Assembly: GCF_013385425.1 (NCBI RefSeq)
Contig: NZ_JACAQA010000018.1
Location: forward strand, 1 to 64,000
DNA from: Pseudomonas gingeri
GTDB lineage: Bacteria > Pseudomonadota > Gammaproteobacteria > Pseudomonadales > Pseudomonadaceae
DNA: 64,000 bases
Reading direction: 5' to 3'
Each line of letters starts with the position of its first letter. Within the stretch, counting starts at the first letter, position 1. Positions 52,277-61,555 of the stretch are shown piece by piece. Position numbers and translations under genes: made by a program. Under the pieces are notes generated by a model. That model worked only from the letters and a program-made list of their open reading frames with translations. It searched no databases and had not been told where the DNA came from.

Positions 52277-53561
52277 AAACCAGCGACAAACGCAAGGCCA
52301 GGGCCGCCAGGGTCACCAGCAGCACCGGCAGGGTCAGGACAATCCCGACCTTGAAGTAGTACCCCCAGCCGATACGGATATCCTTGCGCTCCAGCACATG
52401 CAGCCAGAGCAAGGTGGCCAGGCTGCCGATGGGGGTGATTTTCGGGCCCAGGTCGCTGCCGATGACGTTGGCGTAGATCATCGCCTCCTTCACCACGCCG
52501 CTGGCCTGGCTGGCGTCGATGGACAAGGCACCGATCAGCACCGTCGGCAGGTTGTTCATGACCGAGGACAGGAACGCGCTCAACAGCCCGGTGCCCATGG
52601 CCGCGCCCCAGATCCCGTAGTTCGCGAAGTGATCCAGCCAACCGGCCAGGTAAGTGGTCAACCCGGCATTGCGCAGGCCATAGACCACCAGGTACATGCC
52701 CAGGGAGAAAATCACGATCTGCCACGGCGCCTCTTTCAGCACCTTGCGGGTCGAGATCTTGTGACCCCGTGCAGCGATCCCCAGCAGCAAGGCCGCGCAC
52801 ACCGCCGAAATCGCGCTGATGGGAATCCCCAGGGGCTCCAGGGCAAAACACCCCACCAGCAGGATGATCAACACCCACCAGCCGGCAATGAAAGTCGCCT
52901 TGTCGTGAATTGCGCTGGCGGGCAGCTCCAACTGCCGCGGATCGTAGTCACGGGGAATGTCGCGTCGGAAGAACCACAGCAACACCAGCAGGGTCGCCGC
53001 CACGCTGACCAGGTTCACCGGCAGCATCACCGAGGCATAGGCATTGAAGCCGATCTTGAAATAGTCCGCCGAGACGATGTTCACCAGGTTCGACACCACC
53101 AGCGGCAGGCTCGCGGTGTCGGCGATAAAGCCGGCGGCCATGACAAATGCCAGAGTCGCCACCTTGGAAAAACGCAGGGCCAGGAGCATGGCGATCACAA
53201 TCGGCGTGAGGATCAACGCCGCGCCATCGTTGGCGAACAACGCCGACACCAACGCCCCCAGCAGCACGAAGGCGGCGAACAGCTTGCGTCCGCTGCCCCG
53301 CCCCCAGCGCGCCACATGCAGTGCCGCCCAGGCAAAGAAGCCGGCTTCGTCAAGCAACAGGCTGATGATGATCAGGGCGATAAAGGTGCCGGTGGCATTC
53401 CAGATGATCTCCCACACCAGCGGAATATCAGTGAGATGGACCACACCGCAGAGCAAGGCCAGCAGCGCGCCCAGACAGGCGCTCCAGCCAACGCCCAGGC
53501 CCTTGGGCTGCCAGATCACCAGGGTAATGGTCAGCAGGAAAATCAACGCGGCAATCAACAT
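52275..53561 (-). CDS. arsB: Arsenite efflux permease ArsB
   Basis: A 428-residue inner-membrane transporter with about twelve helices; it extrudes arsenite or antimonite, alone or with ArsA. Typical ArsB segments are FIALIIISLLLDEAGFFAWAALHVARW, ALFANDGAALILTPIVIAM, LPLVVSNLVNIVSADYF, LSSVMNNLPTVLIGALSID and VIGSDLGPKITPIGSLATLLW. ATG 53561 has AAGG nine bases upstream; TTG codons further out are rejected. Full length, so the pump appears functional though the arsC behind it is not. Confidence 0.93.
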   Translation of the reverse strand: MLIAALIFLLTITLVIWQPKGLGVGWSACLGALLALLCGVVHLTDIPLVWEIIWNATGTFIALIIISLLLDEAGFFAWAALHVARWGRGSGRKLFAAFVLLGALVSALFANDGAALILTPIVIAMLLALRFSKVATLAFVMAAGFIADTASLPLVVSNLVNIVSADYFKIGFNAYASVMLPVNLVSVAATLLVLLWFFRRDIPRDYDPRQLELPASAIHDKATFIAGWWVLIILLVGCFALEPLGIPISAISAVCAALLLGIAARGHKISTRKVLKEAPWQIVIFSLGMYLVVYGLRNAGLTTYLAGWLDHFANYGIWGAAMGTGLLSAFLSSVMNNLPTVLIGALSIDASQASGVVKEAMIYANVIGSDLGPKITPIGSLATLLWLHVLERKDIRIGWGYYFKVGIVLTLPVLLVTLAALALRLSLV

Positions 53562-53602
53562 GCACAACAACCTTCAAGGTTAGCAAGAGGGGGAGTAAAA
53601 GC

Positions 53603-53950
53603 TCAGCAACAGCGCAGTGGTCGGTCACTCATGGCCTGCAGGCGCCGGATATCCGCCGCCAGCCAGTTCTCGCTGGCCTGCAGGGTGCCTTGCAGCAAGG
53701 TCGAAACCCATTGCGGCAGCTCCGGGTGCAGACGATAAAACACCCATTGTCCCTGACGTCGGTCAGCCAGCAGCCCGCCCTGGCGCAGTTGCGCCAGGTG
53801 CCGGGAGATTTTCGGCTGGCTCAATTCCAGGGCGGCGGTCAATTCGCACACGCAGAGCTCACCCTCACGAGCCACCAGCAGCACAACGCGGCTACGGGTT
53901 TCGTCAGCCAGGCATTTGAAGAGTTCCACAGGGGAGGCAAAACAGGGCAT
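53603..53950 (-). CDS. arsR: Arsenic-responsive repressor ArsR
   Basis: A 115-residue winged-helix repressor of the ArsR/SmtB family: LFKCLADETRSRVVLLVAREGELCVCELTAAL (span near residues 10-41) contains the arsenite-binding ELCVCEL on helix 3, followed by the recognition helix SQPKISRHLAQLRQGGLL and the wing RRQGQWVFYRL. A Cys pair lies at the extreme C-terminus. It precedes arsB by 41 bases, and the probable operator lies at 53967-53988, so it should repress its own operon until arsenite binds. Confidence 0.9.
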   Translation of the reverse strand: MPCFASPVELFKCLADETRSRVVLLVAREGELCVCELTAALELSQPKISRHLAQLRQGGLLADRRQGQWVFYRLHPELPQWVSTLLQGTLQASENWLAADIRRLQAMSDRPLRCC

Positions 53951-53966
53951 CGCGAGCAGCTCTATA

Positions 53967-53988
53967 CATATGGATTTTCGAATATATG
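53967..53988 (-). promoter_or_regulatory. Probable ArsR operator
   Basis: CATAT at 53967 and ATATG ending at 53988 bound an imperfect palindrome with a TTCGAA centre, in an AT-rich patch starting 17 bases upstream of the arsR ATG. ArsR sites are typically AT-rich imperfect inverted repeats overlapping the promoter. A further TATATA at 53996-54003 may belong to the promoter. Confidence 0.45.
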
Positions 53989-54139
53989 AGTAAGCATATA
54001 TAAAAGCAAATCCCAGTCACAGAGAATGCAGGCCCTCCCCTGAGTTGCCTTGGGCAAAATGCTGCTAAACCTATTAAGGTGTAGGGACTCCGTCGCTCAA
54101 GAATGGAGGTTCCAGCCCTGATGATTCGAGGAACACCGT

Positions 54140-54691
54140 ATGCCGTGGAAAAATACCGACAGTCGCTACAGCAGCCTGTCGATTGCACTGCACTGGTTGA
54201 TGCTGGTGCTGTTGGCGGTGGTTTACGCCTGTATCGAGTTTCGCGGGATATTCCCCAAGGGCAGCGGCGGCCGGGCGCTGATCGTCGAGGCGCACTACAT
54301 GTTCGGCCTGACCGTGTTCCTGCTGGTGTGGCTGCGTTTGCTGGCCCGTGCCCTCGGCGTGGCACCGAAGATCGTCCCCGCGCCGCCGGTCTGGCAGATG
54401 CTGATTTCCAAGCTGATGCACTGGGCTTTGTACCTGTTTATGATCGCTACGCCGGTCCTGGGCTGGTTGGTCGTCAGTGCGCAAGGACATTCGGTGCTGT
54501 TCTACGGCGTCGAGCTGCCGGCGCTGACGGGGGAAAACCTGGATTTTGCCAAAGAGATCAAGGGCTGGCATGAACTGCTGGCGACGATCGGCTACTGGCT
54601 GATCGGCCTGCATGCCCTGGCCGGTCTGTATCACCACTACTTCGTGCGGGATAACACCCTGCTACGCATACTGCCCAAGCGTCGTGCTTGA
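54140..54691 (+). CDS. Cytochrome b561 family protein
   Basis: A 183-residue four-helix di-haem membrane protein. Haem-ligating His residues are in SIALHWLMLVLLA, VEAHYMFGLTVFLL, LMHWALYLFM and WLIGLHALAGLYHHYF. Bacterial b561 proteins move electrons from the quinol pool, and one E. coli homologue oxidises superoxide. GAGGA eight bases upstream of the ATG supports the start. Monocistronic; divergent from arsR. Confidence 0.92.
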   Translation: MPWKNTDSRYSSLSIALHWLMLVLLAVVYACIEFRGIFPKGSGGRALIVEAHYMFGLTVFLLVWLRLLARALGVAPKIVPAPPVWQMLISKLMHWALYLFMIATPVLGWLVVSAQGHSVLFYGVELPALTGENLDFAKEIKGWHELLATIGYWLIGLHALAGLYHHYFVRDNTLLRILPKRRA

Positions 54692-54748
54692 GCCCCGATG
54701 CCTTCTTGCTCGCAACGATAACGCGAGGTCTCGGAGCCCTGCGCAACC

Positions 54749-54822
54749 TGTAGGAGCATGGCTTGCCAGCGAAGCCTTTGGCGATCTTGAGGGCCCCTTC
54801 GCGAGCAAGCTCTGCTCCTACA
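54749..54822. repeat. REPIN with imperfect 26-base arms
   Basis: Bases 54749-54774 (TGTAGGAGCATGGCTTGCCA...) and 54797-54822 are inverted copies with 22 of 26 positions matching and 22 bases between. It sits between the convergent cytochrome b561 and PLP-enzyme genes, where it could also end transcription. Confidence 0.85.
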
Positions 54823-54832
54823 AGGACCGGGT

Positions 54833-55750
54833 TTACAAAGTAAAACCTCGGCGACCCTGTAAACCACCGGTGTGCACGAAGACCAGGCGCGTGCCAGGGG
54901 CAAAACGTCCGGCGTTCACCTCTTCCTGAAGCGCCAGTAAAGCCTTGCCGGTATACAGCGGCTCCAGCGGTACTGCGCTCTGTTGCTCGCTTTGCACGAT
55001 AAAATCCAGCAGCGTCGGATCGACCTTGGCAAAACCGCCACGGCAGGCGTCGATCAGTTCAAACGCCGGGCTCATTACCCCGCCCTCCTCCAGGATCGCC
55101 GCGACCAAAGGTGCCACGCCATGGTCAGCCGGCACCGCCAGGGCACCATATACCGGTCGACGCCCGGCTTCGGCCAGCACCAGCCCGGCCAGGGTGGTGC
55201 CGGTTCCGGCAGCCAGCCACCAGCCGTGATAGTCATCCCAGCCGAGTGCCGGTAGTTGCTCATGGACCTTTTCCAGCAAGACCCCACAACCACGCGCGCC
55301 CATCAAACCGCCACCGCCCTCCGGAACGCCGTGCAGGTGTGGATAGCGTTGCTGCCACGACTCCCAGAAGCCTGGCGCATGCCGCGCCCGATAACCGCCA
55401 TAGCCGAGCCAGTGCAGCTCCATGCCGAAGGCCTGGAGATCGACGACGGTGGGAGTTTGTACCGGATTGCCACGCAGCAGGCCGACGGTGGGGAAACCGA
55501 AACGCTTGCCCACCGCCGCCAGGGCGTGCAGGTGATTGGAGTGCGCGCCACCCAGGCTGATCAGGCCTTCGGCACGGGCCTGCCGGGCCGCCGCCAGATG
55601 TTCGGTGAGCTTGAACCACTTGTTGCCGCTGATCAGCGGATCGATCAGGTCGAGGCGCAGTATGGCCACCTCGACCTCAGCCTGGGTCAGCCAGTCCAGG
55701 TGCAGGGGTTCGAGGGGGGCGTGGGGGTGCCAGTCAGCAGGGGGTAGCAT
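54833..55750 (-). CDS. PLP-dependent ACC deaminase/D-cysteine desulfhydrase family protein
   Basis: A fold-type II PLP enzyme of 305 residues. The PLP Lys lies in DPLISGNKWFKLTEHL, the phosphate or substrate loop in LISLGGAHSNHLHALAA, and the Gly-rich PLP phosphate cradle in WLAAGTGTTLAG. The family contains ACC deaminases and D-cysteine desulfhydrases; the specific substrate cannot be decided from these motifs. ATG 55750 gives a normal N-terminus; a GTG at 55780 is the alternative, and neither has a strong ribosome site. Minus strand, flanked by REPINs on both sides. Confidence 0.8.
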   Translation of the reverse strand: MLPPADWHPHAPLEPLHLDWLTQAEVEVAILRLDLIDPLISGNKWFKLTEHLAAARQARAEGLISLGGAHSNHLHALAAVGKRFGFPTVGLLRGNPVQTPTVVDLQAFGMELHWLGYGGYRARHAPGFWESWQQRYPHLHGVPEGGGGLMGARGCGVLLEKVHEQLPALGWDDYHGWWLAAGTGTTLAGLVLAEAGRRPVYGALAVPADHGVAPLVAAILEEGGVMSPAFELIDACRGGFAKVDPTLLDFIVQSEQQSAVPLEPLYTGKALLALQEEVNAGRFAPGTRLVFVHTGGLQGRRGFTL

Positions 55751-55813
55751 TGCGGGGTGGTCCGATGGGAGGAGACCCACCAGTTTAACAGTTCAGGTCT
55801 TGTGGCGTTCTCG

Positions 55814-55918
55814 AGGGCCTCTTCGCGGGCAAGCCCTGCTCCTACAGATTCGAGCCGATCACAAAATTTGCGCACGACACAAGGTTGTAGGAGCAGGGCT
55901 TGCCCGCGAAGAGGCCCT
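55814..55918. repeat. REPIN with perfect 33-base arms
   Basis: Bases 55814-55846 (AGGGCCTCTTCGCGGGCAAG...) and 55886-55918 are exact reverse complements over 33 positions, with 39 bases between. A third, divergent REP-like arm follows near 55946-55972. It lies between the PLP-enzyme gene start and the end of fadH. Confidence 0.92.
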
Positions 55919-56000
55919 TAAGCCTTGCAGCGCTCATCGAGGCGCCATCGCCAGCAAGCCGGCGCCTACAGGAGAAAGGCCGCGTTCAGTCTGCTCAGAC

Positions 56001-58037
56001 CTACAGCCCAGCCGCCAACCGCGAACCCTGGTCGATCGCCCGCTTGGCATCCAGCTCCGCCGCCACGTCCGCGCCGCCGATCAGGTGCACATTCTGCCCC
56101 GCCGCCACCAGCCCGTCCTGCAACTCGCGCAACGGGTCCTGCCCGGCGCAGATCACCACGTTGTCTACCGCCAGCAACTGCGGCTCGCCACCGCCGATGC
56201 TGATATGCAGGCCCGCCTCGTCGATCTTCAGGTACTCGACGCTGTTGAGCATCTGCACCCGCTTGTTCTTCAACCCGGTGCGGTGAATCCAGCCGGTGGT
56301 CTTGCCCAGGCCATCGCCGACCTTGGAGGCCTTGCGCTGCAACAGAAACACCTCACGGGCCGGTGCATGGGGTTCGGCCTTGATTCCGGCCACCCCGCCA
56401 CGCGCCTCAAGGTGGGTGTCGATACCCCACTCCTTCCAGAACGCCTCGCGATCCAGGCTGGTGGCCACACCTTCATGCACCAGGAACTCCGAGACATCGA
56501 AGCCGATACCACCAGCGCCGATCACCGCCACCTTGTGGCCCACCGGCTTGCGCTCCAGCAGCACATCCAGGTAGCTCAACACCTTGGGATTATCGATGCC
56601 GGGAATCGCCGGCAACCGTGGCGCGATGCCCGTGGCGAGAATGATCTCGTCGTACCCGCCAGCCACCAGTTGCGCCACATCCACCCGTGTATCCAGGCAA
56701 ACCTCGACATGGGTGGCCTGCAGCTTGCGCTTGAAGTAACGCAGGGTTTCGAAGAACTCTTCCTTGCCCGGTACACGCTTGGCGACATTGAACTGGCCAC
56801 CGATCTCACTGGCCGAATCGAACAGCGTCACCTGGTGCCCGCGCTCGGCCGCCACGGTGGCCGCCGACAGACCCGCCGGCCCGGCGCCAACCACGGCAAT
56901 TTTCTTCACCTGGGTGACCGGCAGGTAATTCAGCTCGGTCTCGTGGCAGGCCCGCGGGTTGACCAGGCAGGAGGTCAACTTGCCGCCGAAGGTATGGTCC
57001 AGGCAGGCCTGGTTGCAGCCGATGCAGGTATTGATTTCGTCGGCACGCCCTTGGGCCGCCTTGTTGACGAACTCCGGGTCGGCCAGGAACGGCCGGGCCA
57101 TGGAAACCATGTCGGCGTCGCCCTCGGCGAGGATCTGTTCGGCCACTTCCGGGGTGTTGATCCGATTGGTAGTGATCAGCGGAATGCCCACCGAGCCACG
57201 CAACTTGGCGGTGACCTTGCTGAACGCTGCGCGCGGTACCTTGGTGGCAATGGTCGGAATCCGCGCCTCGTGCCAGCCGATACCGGTGTTGATGATGGTC
57301 GCGCCGGCCTGCTCGATGGCCTTGGCCAACTGGACGATTTCGTCCCAGGTGCTGCCGCCTTCCACCAGGTCGAGCATCGACAGGCGGAAGATGATGATGA
57401 AGTCCGAACCCACCGCCTCACGCACCCGGCGCACGATCTCCACGGGCAGGCGCATGCGGTTCTCGTAGCTGCCGCCCCAGCGGTCGGTGCGGTGGTTGGT
57501 GTGGGCCGCGAGGAACTGGTTGATGAAGTAACCTTCCGAACCCATGATTTCGACGCCGTCGTACTCGGCATTCTGGGCCAGGGCTGAACAGGTCACGAAA
57601 TCGGCGATCTGTTTCTCGATACCTTCCTCATCCAGCTCTTTGGGCTTGAACGGGTTGATCGGGGCCTGGATCGCACTCGGCGCCACCTGTTTCGGGCTGT
57701 AGGCATAACGCCCGGCATGGAGGATCTGCAGGCAGATCTTGCCGCCGGCCTGATGCACCGCGTGGGTGACGATGCGATGCTGGTCGGCTTCGGCCTGGGT
57801 GGTCAGCTTGGCCGCGCCGGAATACACCCCGCCCTCGTCGTTTGGCGCGATACCGCCGGTCACCATCAGGCCGACGCCGCCACGAGCACGTTCAGCGAAA
57901 TAAGCCGCCATGCGCTCGAAACCGCCGGGCTTTTCCTCAAGGCCGGTGTGCATCGAGCCCATCAGGGTGCGGTTGCGCAACGTGGTGAAACCCAGGTCGA
58001 GCGGGGCCAGCAGGTGCGGGTATTGGGCGGCGGTCAT
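56001..58037 (-). CDS. fadH: NADPH-dependent 2,4-dienoyl-CoA reductase
   Basis: Auxiliary beta-oxidation enzyme for unsaturated fatty acids. The 678-residue protein has an FMN TIM barrel of the old-yellow-enzyme class (about 1-365; GSMHTGLEE, ILHAGRYAY, GSEGYFINQFLAAHTNHRTD), the 4Fe-4S cysteines CIGCNQACLD...SCLVNPRAC, then FAD and NADPH domains (VVGAGPAGLSAATVAAERG, AVIGAGGIGFDVSEF). GGAG five bases before ATG 58037 fixes the start; the ORF is open much further upstream without coding character. The 284-base gap upstream holds its promoter. Confidence 0.96.
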   Translation of the reverse strand: MTAAQYPHLLAPLDLGFTTLRNRTLMGSMHTGLEEKPGGFERMAAYFAERARGGVGLMVTGGIAPNDEGGVYSGAAKLTTQAEADQHRIVTHAVHQAGGKICLQILHAGRYAYSPKQVAPSAIQAPINPFKPKELDEEGIEKQIADFVTCSALAQNAEYDGVEIMGSEGYFINQFLAAHTNHRTDRWGGSYENRMRLPVEIVRRVREAVGSDFIIIFRLSMLDLVEGGSTWDEIVQLAKAIEQAGATIINTGIGWHEARIPTIATKVPRAAFSKVTAKLRGSVGIPLITTNRINTPEVAEQILAEGDADMVSMARPFLADPEFVNKAAQGRADEINTCIGCNQACLDHTFGGKLTSCLVNPRACHETELNYLPVTQVKKIAVVGAGPAGLSAATVAAERGHQVTLFDSASEIGGQFNVAKRVPGKEEFFETLRYFKRKLQATHVEVCLDTRVDVAQLVAGGYDEIILATGIAPRLPAIPGIDNPKVLSYLDVLLERKPVGHKVAVIGAGGIGFDVSEFLVHEGVATSLDREAFWKEWGIDTHLEARGGVAGIKAEPHAPAREVFLLQRKASKVGDGLGKTTGWIHRTGLKNKRVQMLNSVEYLKIDEAGLHISIGGGEPQLLAVDNVVICAGQDPLRELQDGLVAAGQNVHLIGGADVAAELDAKRAIDQGSRLAAGL

Positions 58038-58321
58038 AGAAACTCCACAACGGGCAAGATCACGGGATGCGGGAAGCTCTTCGGCCCCCGTCAGTTGTAT
58101 GACTGGCACATTAAAGACGCCCAGGCCCTGGCTCAATGACCGAAACTGACAACTTATTGATCGAAACGTACAGCACCACCCTCGGCAAAAACGCCGACGT
58201 CGCCTCCCCGAGTCAAAGACTCCCGTAGCGCTCATCCGTGCTTTTGATTCTTTTATCGGCTGGTCACGACAGGCTACATCCAACGTCATCCAATCCGGCT
58301 CTTCCGGAGGGCGATGAGCAA

Positions 58322-59428
58322 TCACTGCATGTCAACCAGCCCGTGCAACTCCAGCAAATTTTCTGCGTGTAGGATATTTTTCATGTGATATTTTTTTTGC
58401 AGGGCCTCCAGCCCAAGCGTCACATCCACCACTCCAAGTTCTTTTTTTATTGAAAAGTATTCGCCGCCCCAACAAACAAAATTCCAGATCGCATTCTCCC
58501 CCACCAACATGGGTGGAAGCAGCTTGAGTGGGACTGCGCCAGATTCACCGGGCGTGACGGGGTAGCACATGGTGCTATCCAACACCTTCTCCATAATCAA
58601 CTTCATTGGCAAGGTCGCCTTATAACGTTCGAAAACGGCGTCTGCTCTTTGACGCCAAGCGAAGTTGAGAAGACTCAAGGCATACTCATGAAATGGAATA
58701 GTCTCCGGGCAAATACCTGCAATCTCTCCCTGTCGAGTGAAGACAGGCACGTACTCGGCGGCAACGACACGCTTTGCCATCATTAACCGTCCCAGCCGTG
58801 TCGGCGAGGGTATTGGCCATTGAGCAGACTGCTTGAAGTTTAGACCTATCCGGCTATTTCCAATCAGTTCTATGACGCCCGCAGGAGAAAGAAAGTTTTG
58901 AGGCCACTCAACGCTCGCATGTTTTCCAAGCTGCTCGACAACTTTCTCCCGATAAGGTGTCCTTAGCCCAAAGAAGCAAAAATCAACAGTGGGGTTTTTA
59001 TTCAAAGATGCTGGAATCAGATGCTCTGAAAAGCCCAATTCGATATAGGCAGCCGGACAAAATCTTGAATAGAATGGAACCGAGCTTTCCACCATAGTCC
59101 ATATGAACTTGGCATTTCTGGCGACTTCGGCGAAGGTTTGAAACCGGGTAACCCACTCGGGTTCATCCCGCCAATTGAAACCCTTGCCATCAGGTATTTC
59201 CGTGGCAATGATTCCGTAGTCGATTTTTGACCTGACTATTTCTGCGAGCATGCCAGGCTCGAAGTATTCCCAAAATATATTGATGGCGGATTTTTCTACG
59301 TGCGTTCTGGAAAAAGTGACCTTATGTCCCAGTTCAAGAAGCCCCGCTTGGAACCAATCGGCCATGTCAACCAAGGTCGACTTGCCAACTTCATGGTGAT
59401 TGGCCGTACAAAAATGAAACCAGGCCAT
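58322..59428 (-). CDS. Glycosyltransferase-like protein of the second glycan cluster
   Basis: A 368-residue protein with a probable GT-B fold: N-terminal part WFHFCTANHHEVGKSTLVDM and a C-terminal CgeB-like region with VDFCFFGLRTPYREKVVEQL, VIELIGNSRIGLNFKQS and PTRLGRLMMAKRVVAAEYVP. The GKST in the N-terminus looks like a P-loop but lacks the rest of that motif and is probably chance. Composition is AT-richer than fadH. It is 165 bases downstream of the preceding cluster gene, so it may have its own promoter. The substrate cannot be told. Confidence 0.55.
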   Translation of the reverse strand: MAWFHFCTANHHEVGKSTLVDMADWFQAGLLELGHKVTFSRTHVEKSAINIFWEYFEPGMLAEIVRSKIDYGIIATEIPDGKGFNWRDEPEWVTRFQTFAEVARNAKFIWTMVESSVPFYSRFCPAAYIELGFSEHLIPASLNKNPTVDFCFFGLRTPYREKVVEQLGKHASVEWPQNFLSPAGVIELIGNSRIGLNFKQSAQWPIPSPTRLGRLMMAKRVVAAEYVPVFTRQGEIAGICPETIPFHEYALSLLNFAWRQRADAVFERYKATLPMKLIMEKVLDSTMCYPVTPGESGAVPLKLLPPMLVGENAIWNFVCWGGEYFSIKKELGVVDVTLGLEALQKKYHMKNILHAENLLELHGLVDMQ

Positions 59429-59593
59429 AACTCAAGCGTCTCCTGAAAAATAGTTCTGATATCGCCAGTACCACTCGATATCGGCAGTCCTCCTGATAGG
59501 TATAGCTCCGCCAGCCATTCGCCACCCGCGTTCTACGATTTTGACACACTCTCCCGCTCAATCTCCCGCTCAATCGGACTGTATGACCTCACC
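59429..59593. promoter_or_regulatory. Intergenic region with a palindrome and a tandem 12-base repeat
   Basis: GATATCG (59458-59464) and CGATATC (59476-59482) form perfect seven-base arms with an 11-base spacer, 30 bases upstream of the minus-strand gene ending at 58322. CTCCCGCTCAAT occurs twice head to tail at 59552-59575. The palindrome could be an operator; this is not established. Confidence 0.35.
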
Positions 59594-60559
59594 TCAGCCT
59601 TTGACAAAAGGCTTCAATAGACCATGGGCCGCAGAGTGACGAAGCGTGAACCAGATCCAAAGATAGGTACGCCAGCGAAGTGGAAGTTGCGAGTCGAGAA
59701 AAATCTTTTTGAAGTAAAAAAACAAAGCTCCCCGCTCCGCCAACGGAGCCTCGCCCATCGCTTCCGGCAGCGACTCTGTCGCCACTGGTTCCCCCCGAAG
59801 CGCCAGAGTCAAACGACCGGCCGCATGGCGCCGATTATCGCTCAATCTGATGAATATCGAATCATCCTGGAAACGCCCACGTTTGCTGTACGTTGCGTCG
59901 TAGGCAGCCTTGCCAGTACGATAGTGCAAGTGTTCGAAAACCACATCGTGCAGATAGATAATCCGCTCAAAACCCTGATGTTGGATACGTTTGAAAATAT
60001 CGAAAAGATGAAAATCTATAAACGCCCCCGTATAGGCCGTCGGATAAGGATCGATCAGCAACTCGCAGGTGCTACGTGACAGGATAGGAAAGGTTGCCAA
60101 GCCACCTTTTTTTAGCAAATCATTGCAATAGCCCAAGTAAATCCGATCAGAAAAACGACTGTCCATAGCCCGTAATTCCCGATCCCAGCCCGAGGTCCGC
60201 ATGACCATGTCATCATTGACCAACACGATGATCTGCCCACGCGATGCCTTATAGCATTCGGTATTATAAGCCCCCATGGATCGGTTAGGACCGATAATCC
60301 GCACCGTCTGCAAGGGGCCCCCATCCAGATGGTGACTTCCCGGATCATCCTCGTCGACGTAGAGGATCACCTCGATGGCGTGGAGGTGATCTGCCGTATT
60401 CACTACGCTGTCGAAAAAACGTGCGACCAACTCAGGTCGCCCCCGGGTTGGTAGCAACAGAGATATCAACGCCTGGCCTTGCAACGGATCACTGGATCCA
60501 GAAGCGCTCTGCATGATGGCTCCTGCACTGCTCTTGACTGCGGACAGTTCAGTTTCCAT
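59594..60559 (-). CDS. Family 2 glycosyltransferase of the second glycan cluster
   Basis: A 321-residue GT-A enzyme: ISLLLPTRGRPELVARFF at the nucleotide site, EVILYVDEDDPGS, and the DxD-like IIVLVNDDMVMRTSGWD; IIYLHDVVFEHLHYRTGKAAYD lies late in the domain. A C-terminal amphipathic stretch (LPLRWRTYLWIWFTLRH) may bind the membrane. It begins three bases after the preceding gene, with AAGGGG six bases before its ATG. Sugar unknown. Confidence 0.75.
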   Translation of the reverse strand: METELSAVKSSAGAIMQSASGSSDPLQGQALISLLLPTRGRPELVARFFDSVVNTADHLHAIEVILYVDEDDPGSHHLDGGPLQTVRIIGPNRSMGAYNTECYKASRGQIIVLVNDDMVMRTSGWDRELRAMDSRFSDRIYLGYCNDLLKKGGLATFPILSRSTCELLIDPYPTAYTGAFIDFHLFDIFKRIQHQGFERIIYLHDVVFEHLHYRTGKAAYDATYSKRGRFQDDSIFIRLSDNRRHAAGRLTLALRGEPVATESLPEAMGEAPLAERGALFFYFKKIFLDSQLPLRWRTYLWIWFTLRHSAAHGLLKPFVKG

Positions 60560-60562
60560 TTA

Positions 60563-61555
60563 TTACCCCTTATTCAAAGCTAGCGGCGAACAACTCACGC
60601 GATCAGTCATTTGCCAATAGGCGAATAGATCGTGCGGAAACGGCCGCTCCAGCGCGAACTGTTCGGCCATTGCCTGATATCCCGCATGCATTCGCTCATA
60701 CAATACTCCAGCGCCTTTGACGTAATCCCGCAGTGCTTCAAGCCAATCGGGCCGTTCCAGGTCAATCTGGGGGCAGCACGCCGCAATCTGCGATGTGTCT
60801 GCCGTGCCCAGGGAAACGGTTACCCTGCCGACCCGCAGGGCGGCGATGATGCGCATCAGCGAAAGCCAGCGCCACTCCAGGCGCTGGGGAAGATTGAGCA
60901 CCAGCCGGGTCGAACGGTTCAATGCATCGCGCTGCTCATGGGAGACAAAACGTCGAGGGCTGGCGACAGAAAAACCTTGTTCCTGCAGCCGATCCAACAG
61001 CTTGGCGCGATAGTCCGTGATAACGCCGGTAAAAAGTAGATCGCTTTCGAACACCTCCGTCTCCGAGAGTGGCTCGACTAACGCAAGCCTTGGAAAGCTG
61101 ATCGTTCGTACGGGAACACCTGGCAGCATCTTATCCATATTAACCAGTGCGGGAAGATCACCCAGTATCAGAAAACTGCAGATATAGGGTAAACACTCGA
61201 ACAAATGCTGGATACGTGCCACCTGCACGCTGGGGTGCATATAATCGTTGTTATTCCAGAGCGGGTCGCCATGGATAAAAATCTTGTCATTCACAAAGTC
61301 CAGATGTTCGGTCATGATCACAGCGACGCGCTTGTTGTGGCGCGTGCAAAAATCCACGAGGGTGTCACGTGACGGCTCGGAAAAGTTCTCAATCACTATA
61401 TTCAAGCACTCTTCACTGGGGCGCTTGCCGATGCTAACCGGATACCCCTGCTGCTGAAGTGCAAGGACGAGGAAATCGATCTGATCGCTGATACCGAAGT
61501 ACGAATGGTTATAGACCCACAGGTGAACGGGCGGCCGGTTATGGAGTTGCATCAT
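60563..61555 (-). CDS. Glycosyltransferase-like protein (GT-B) of the second glycan cluster
   Basis: A 330-residue protein with VHLWVYNHSYFGISDQIDFL at the start and a second domain containing SDLLFTGVITDYRAKLLDRLQEQG, STRLVLNLPQRLEWRWLSLMRII and AALRVGRVTVSLGTADT, in the order expected for the donor-binding half of GT-B enzymes. It overlaps the gene before it by four bases (ATGA). I do not recognise a characterised family and call it only by context and fold. Confidence 0.5.
   Translation of the reverse strand: MMQLHNRPPVHLWVYNHSYFGISDQIDFLVLALQQQGYPVSIGKRPSEECLNIVIENFSEPSRDTLVDFCTRHNKRVAVIMTEHLDFVNDKIFIHGDPLWNNNDYMHPSVQVARIQHLFECLPYICSFLILGDLPALVNMDKMLPGVPVRTISFPRLALVEPLSETEVFESDLLFTGVITDYRAKLLDRLQEQGFSVASPRRFVSHEQRDALNRSTRLVLNLPQRLEWRWLSLMRIIAALRVGRVTVSLGTADTSQIAACCPQIDLERPDWLEALRDYVKGAGVLYERMHAGYQAMAEQFALERPFPHDLFAYWQMTDRVSCSPLALNKG

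Noticed and set aside
58322..59428. P-loop (GKSTLV) in the N-terminus of the cluster protein
   Set aside because: The preceding residues (ANHHEV) do not match GxxxxGKS and no Walker B or switch motifs follow; the context is glycosyltransferases.
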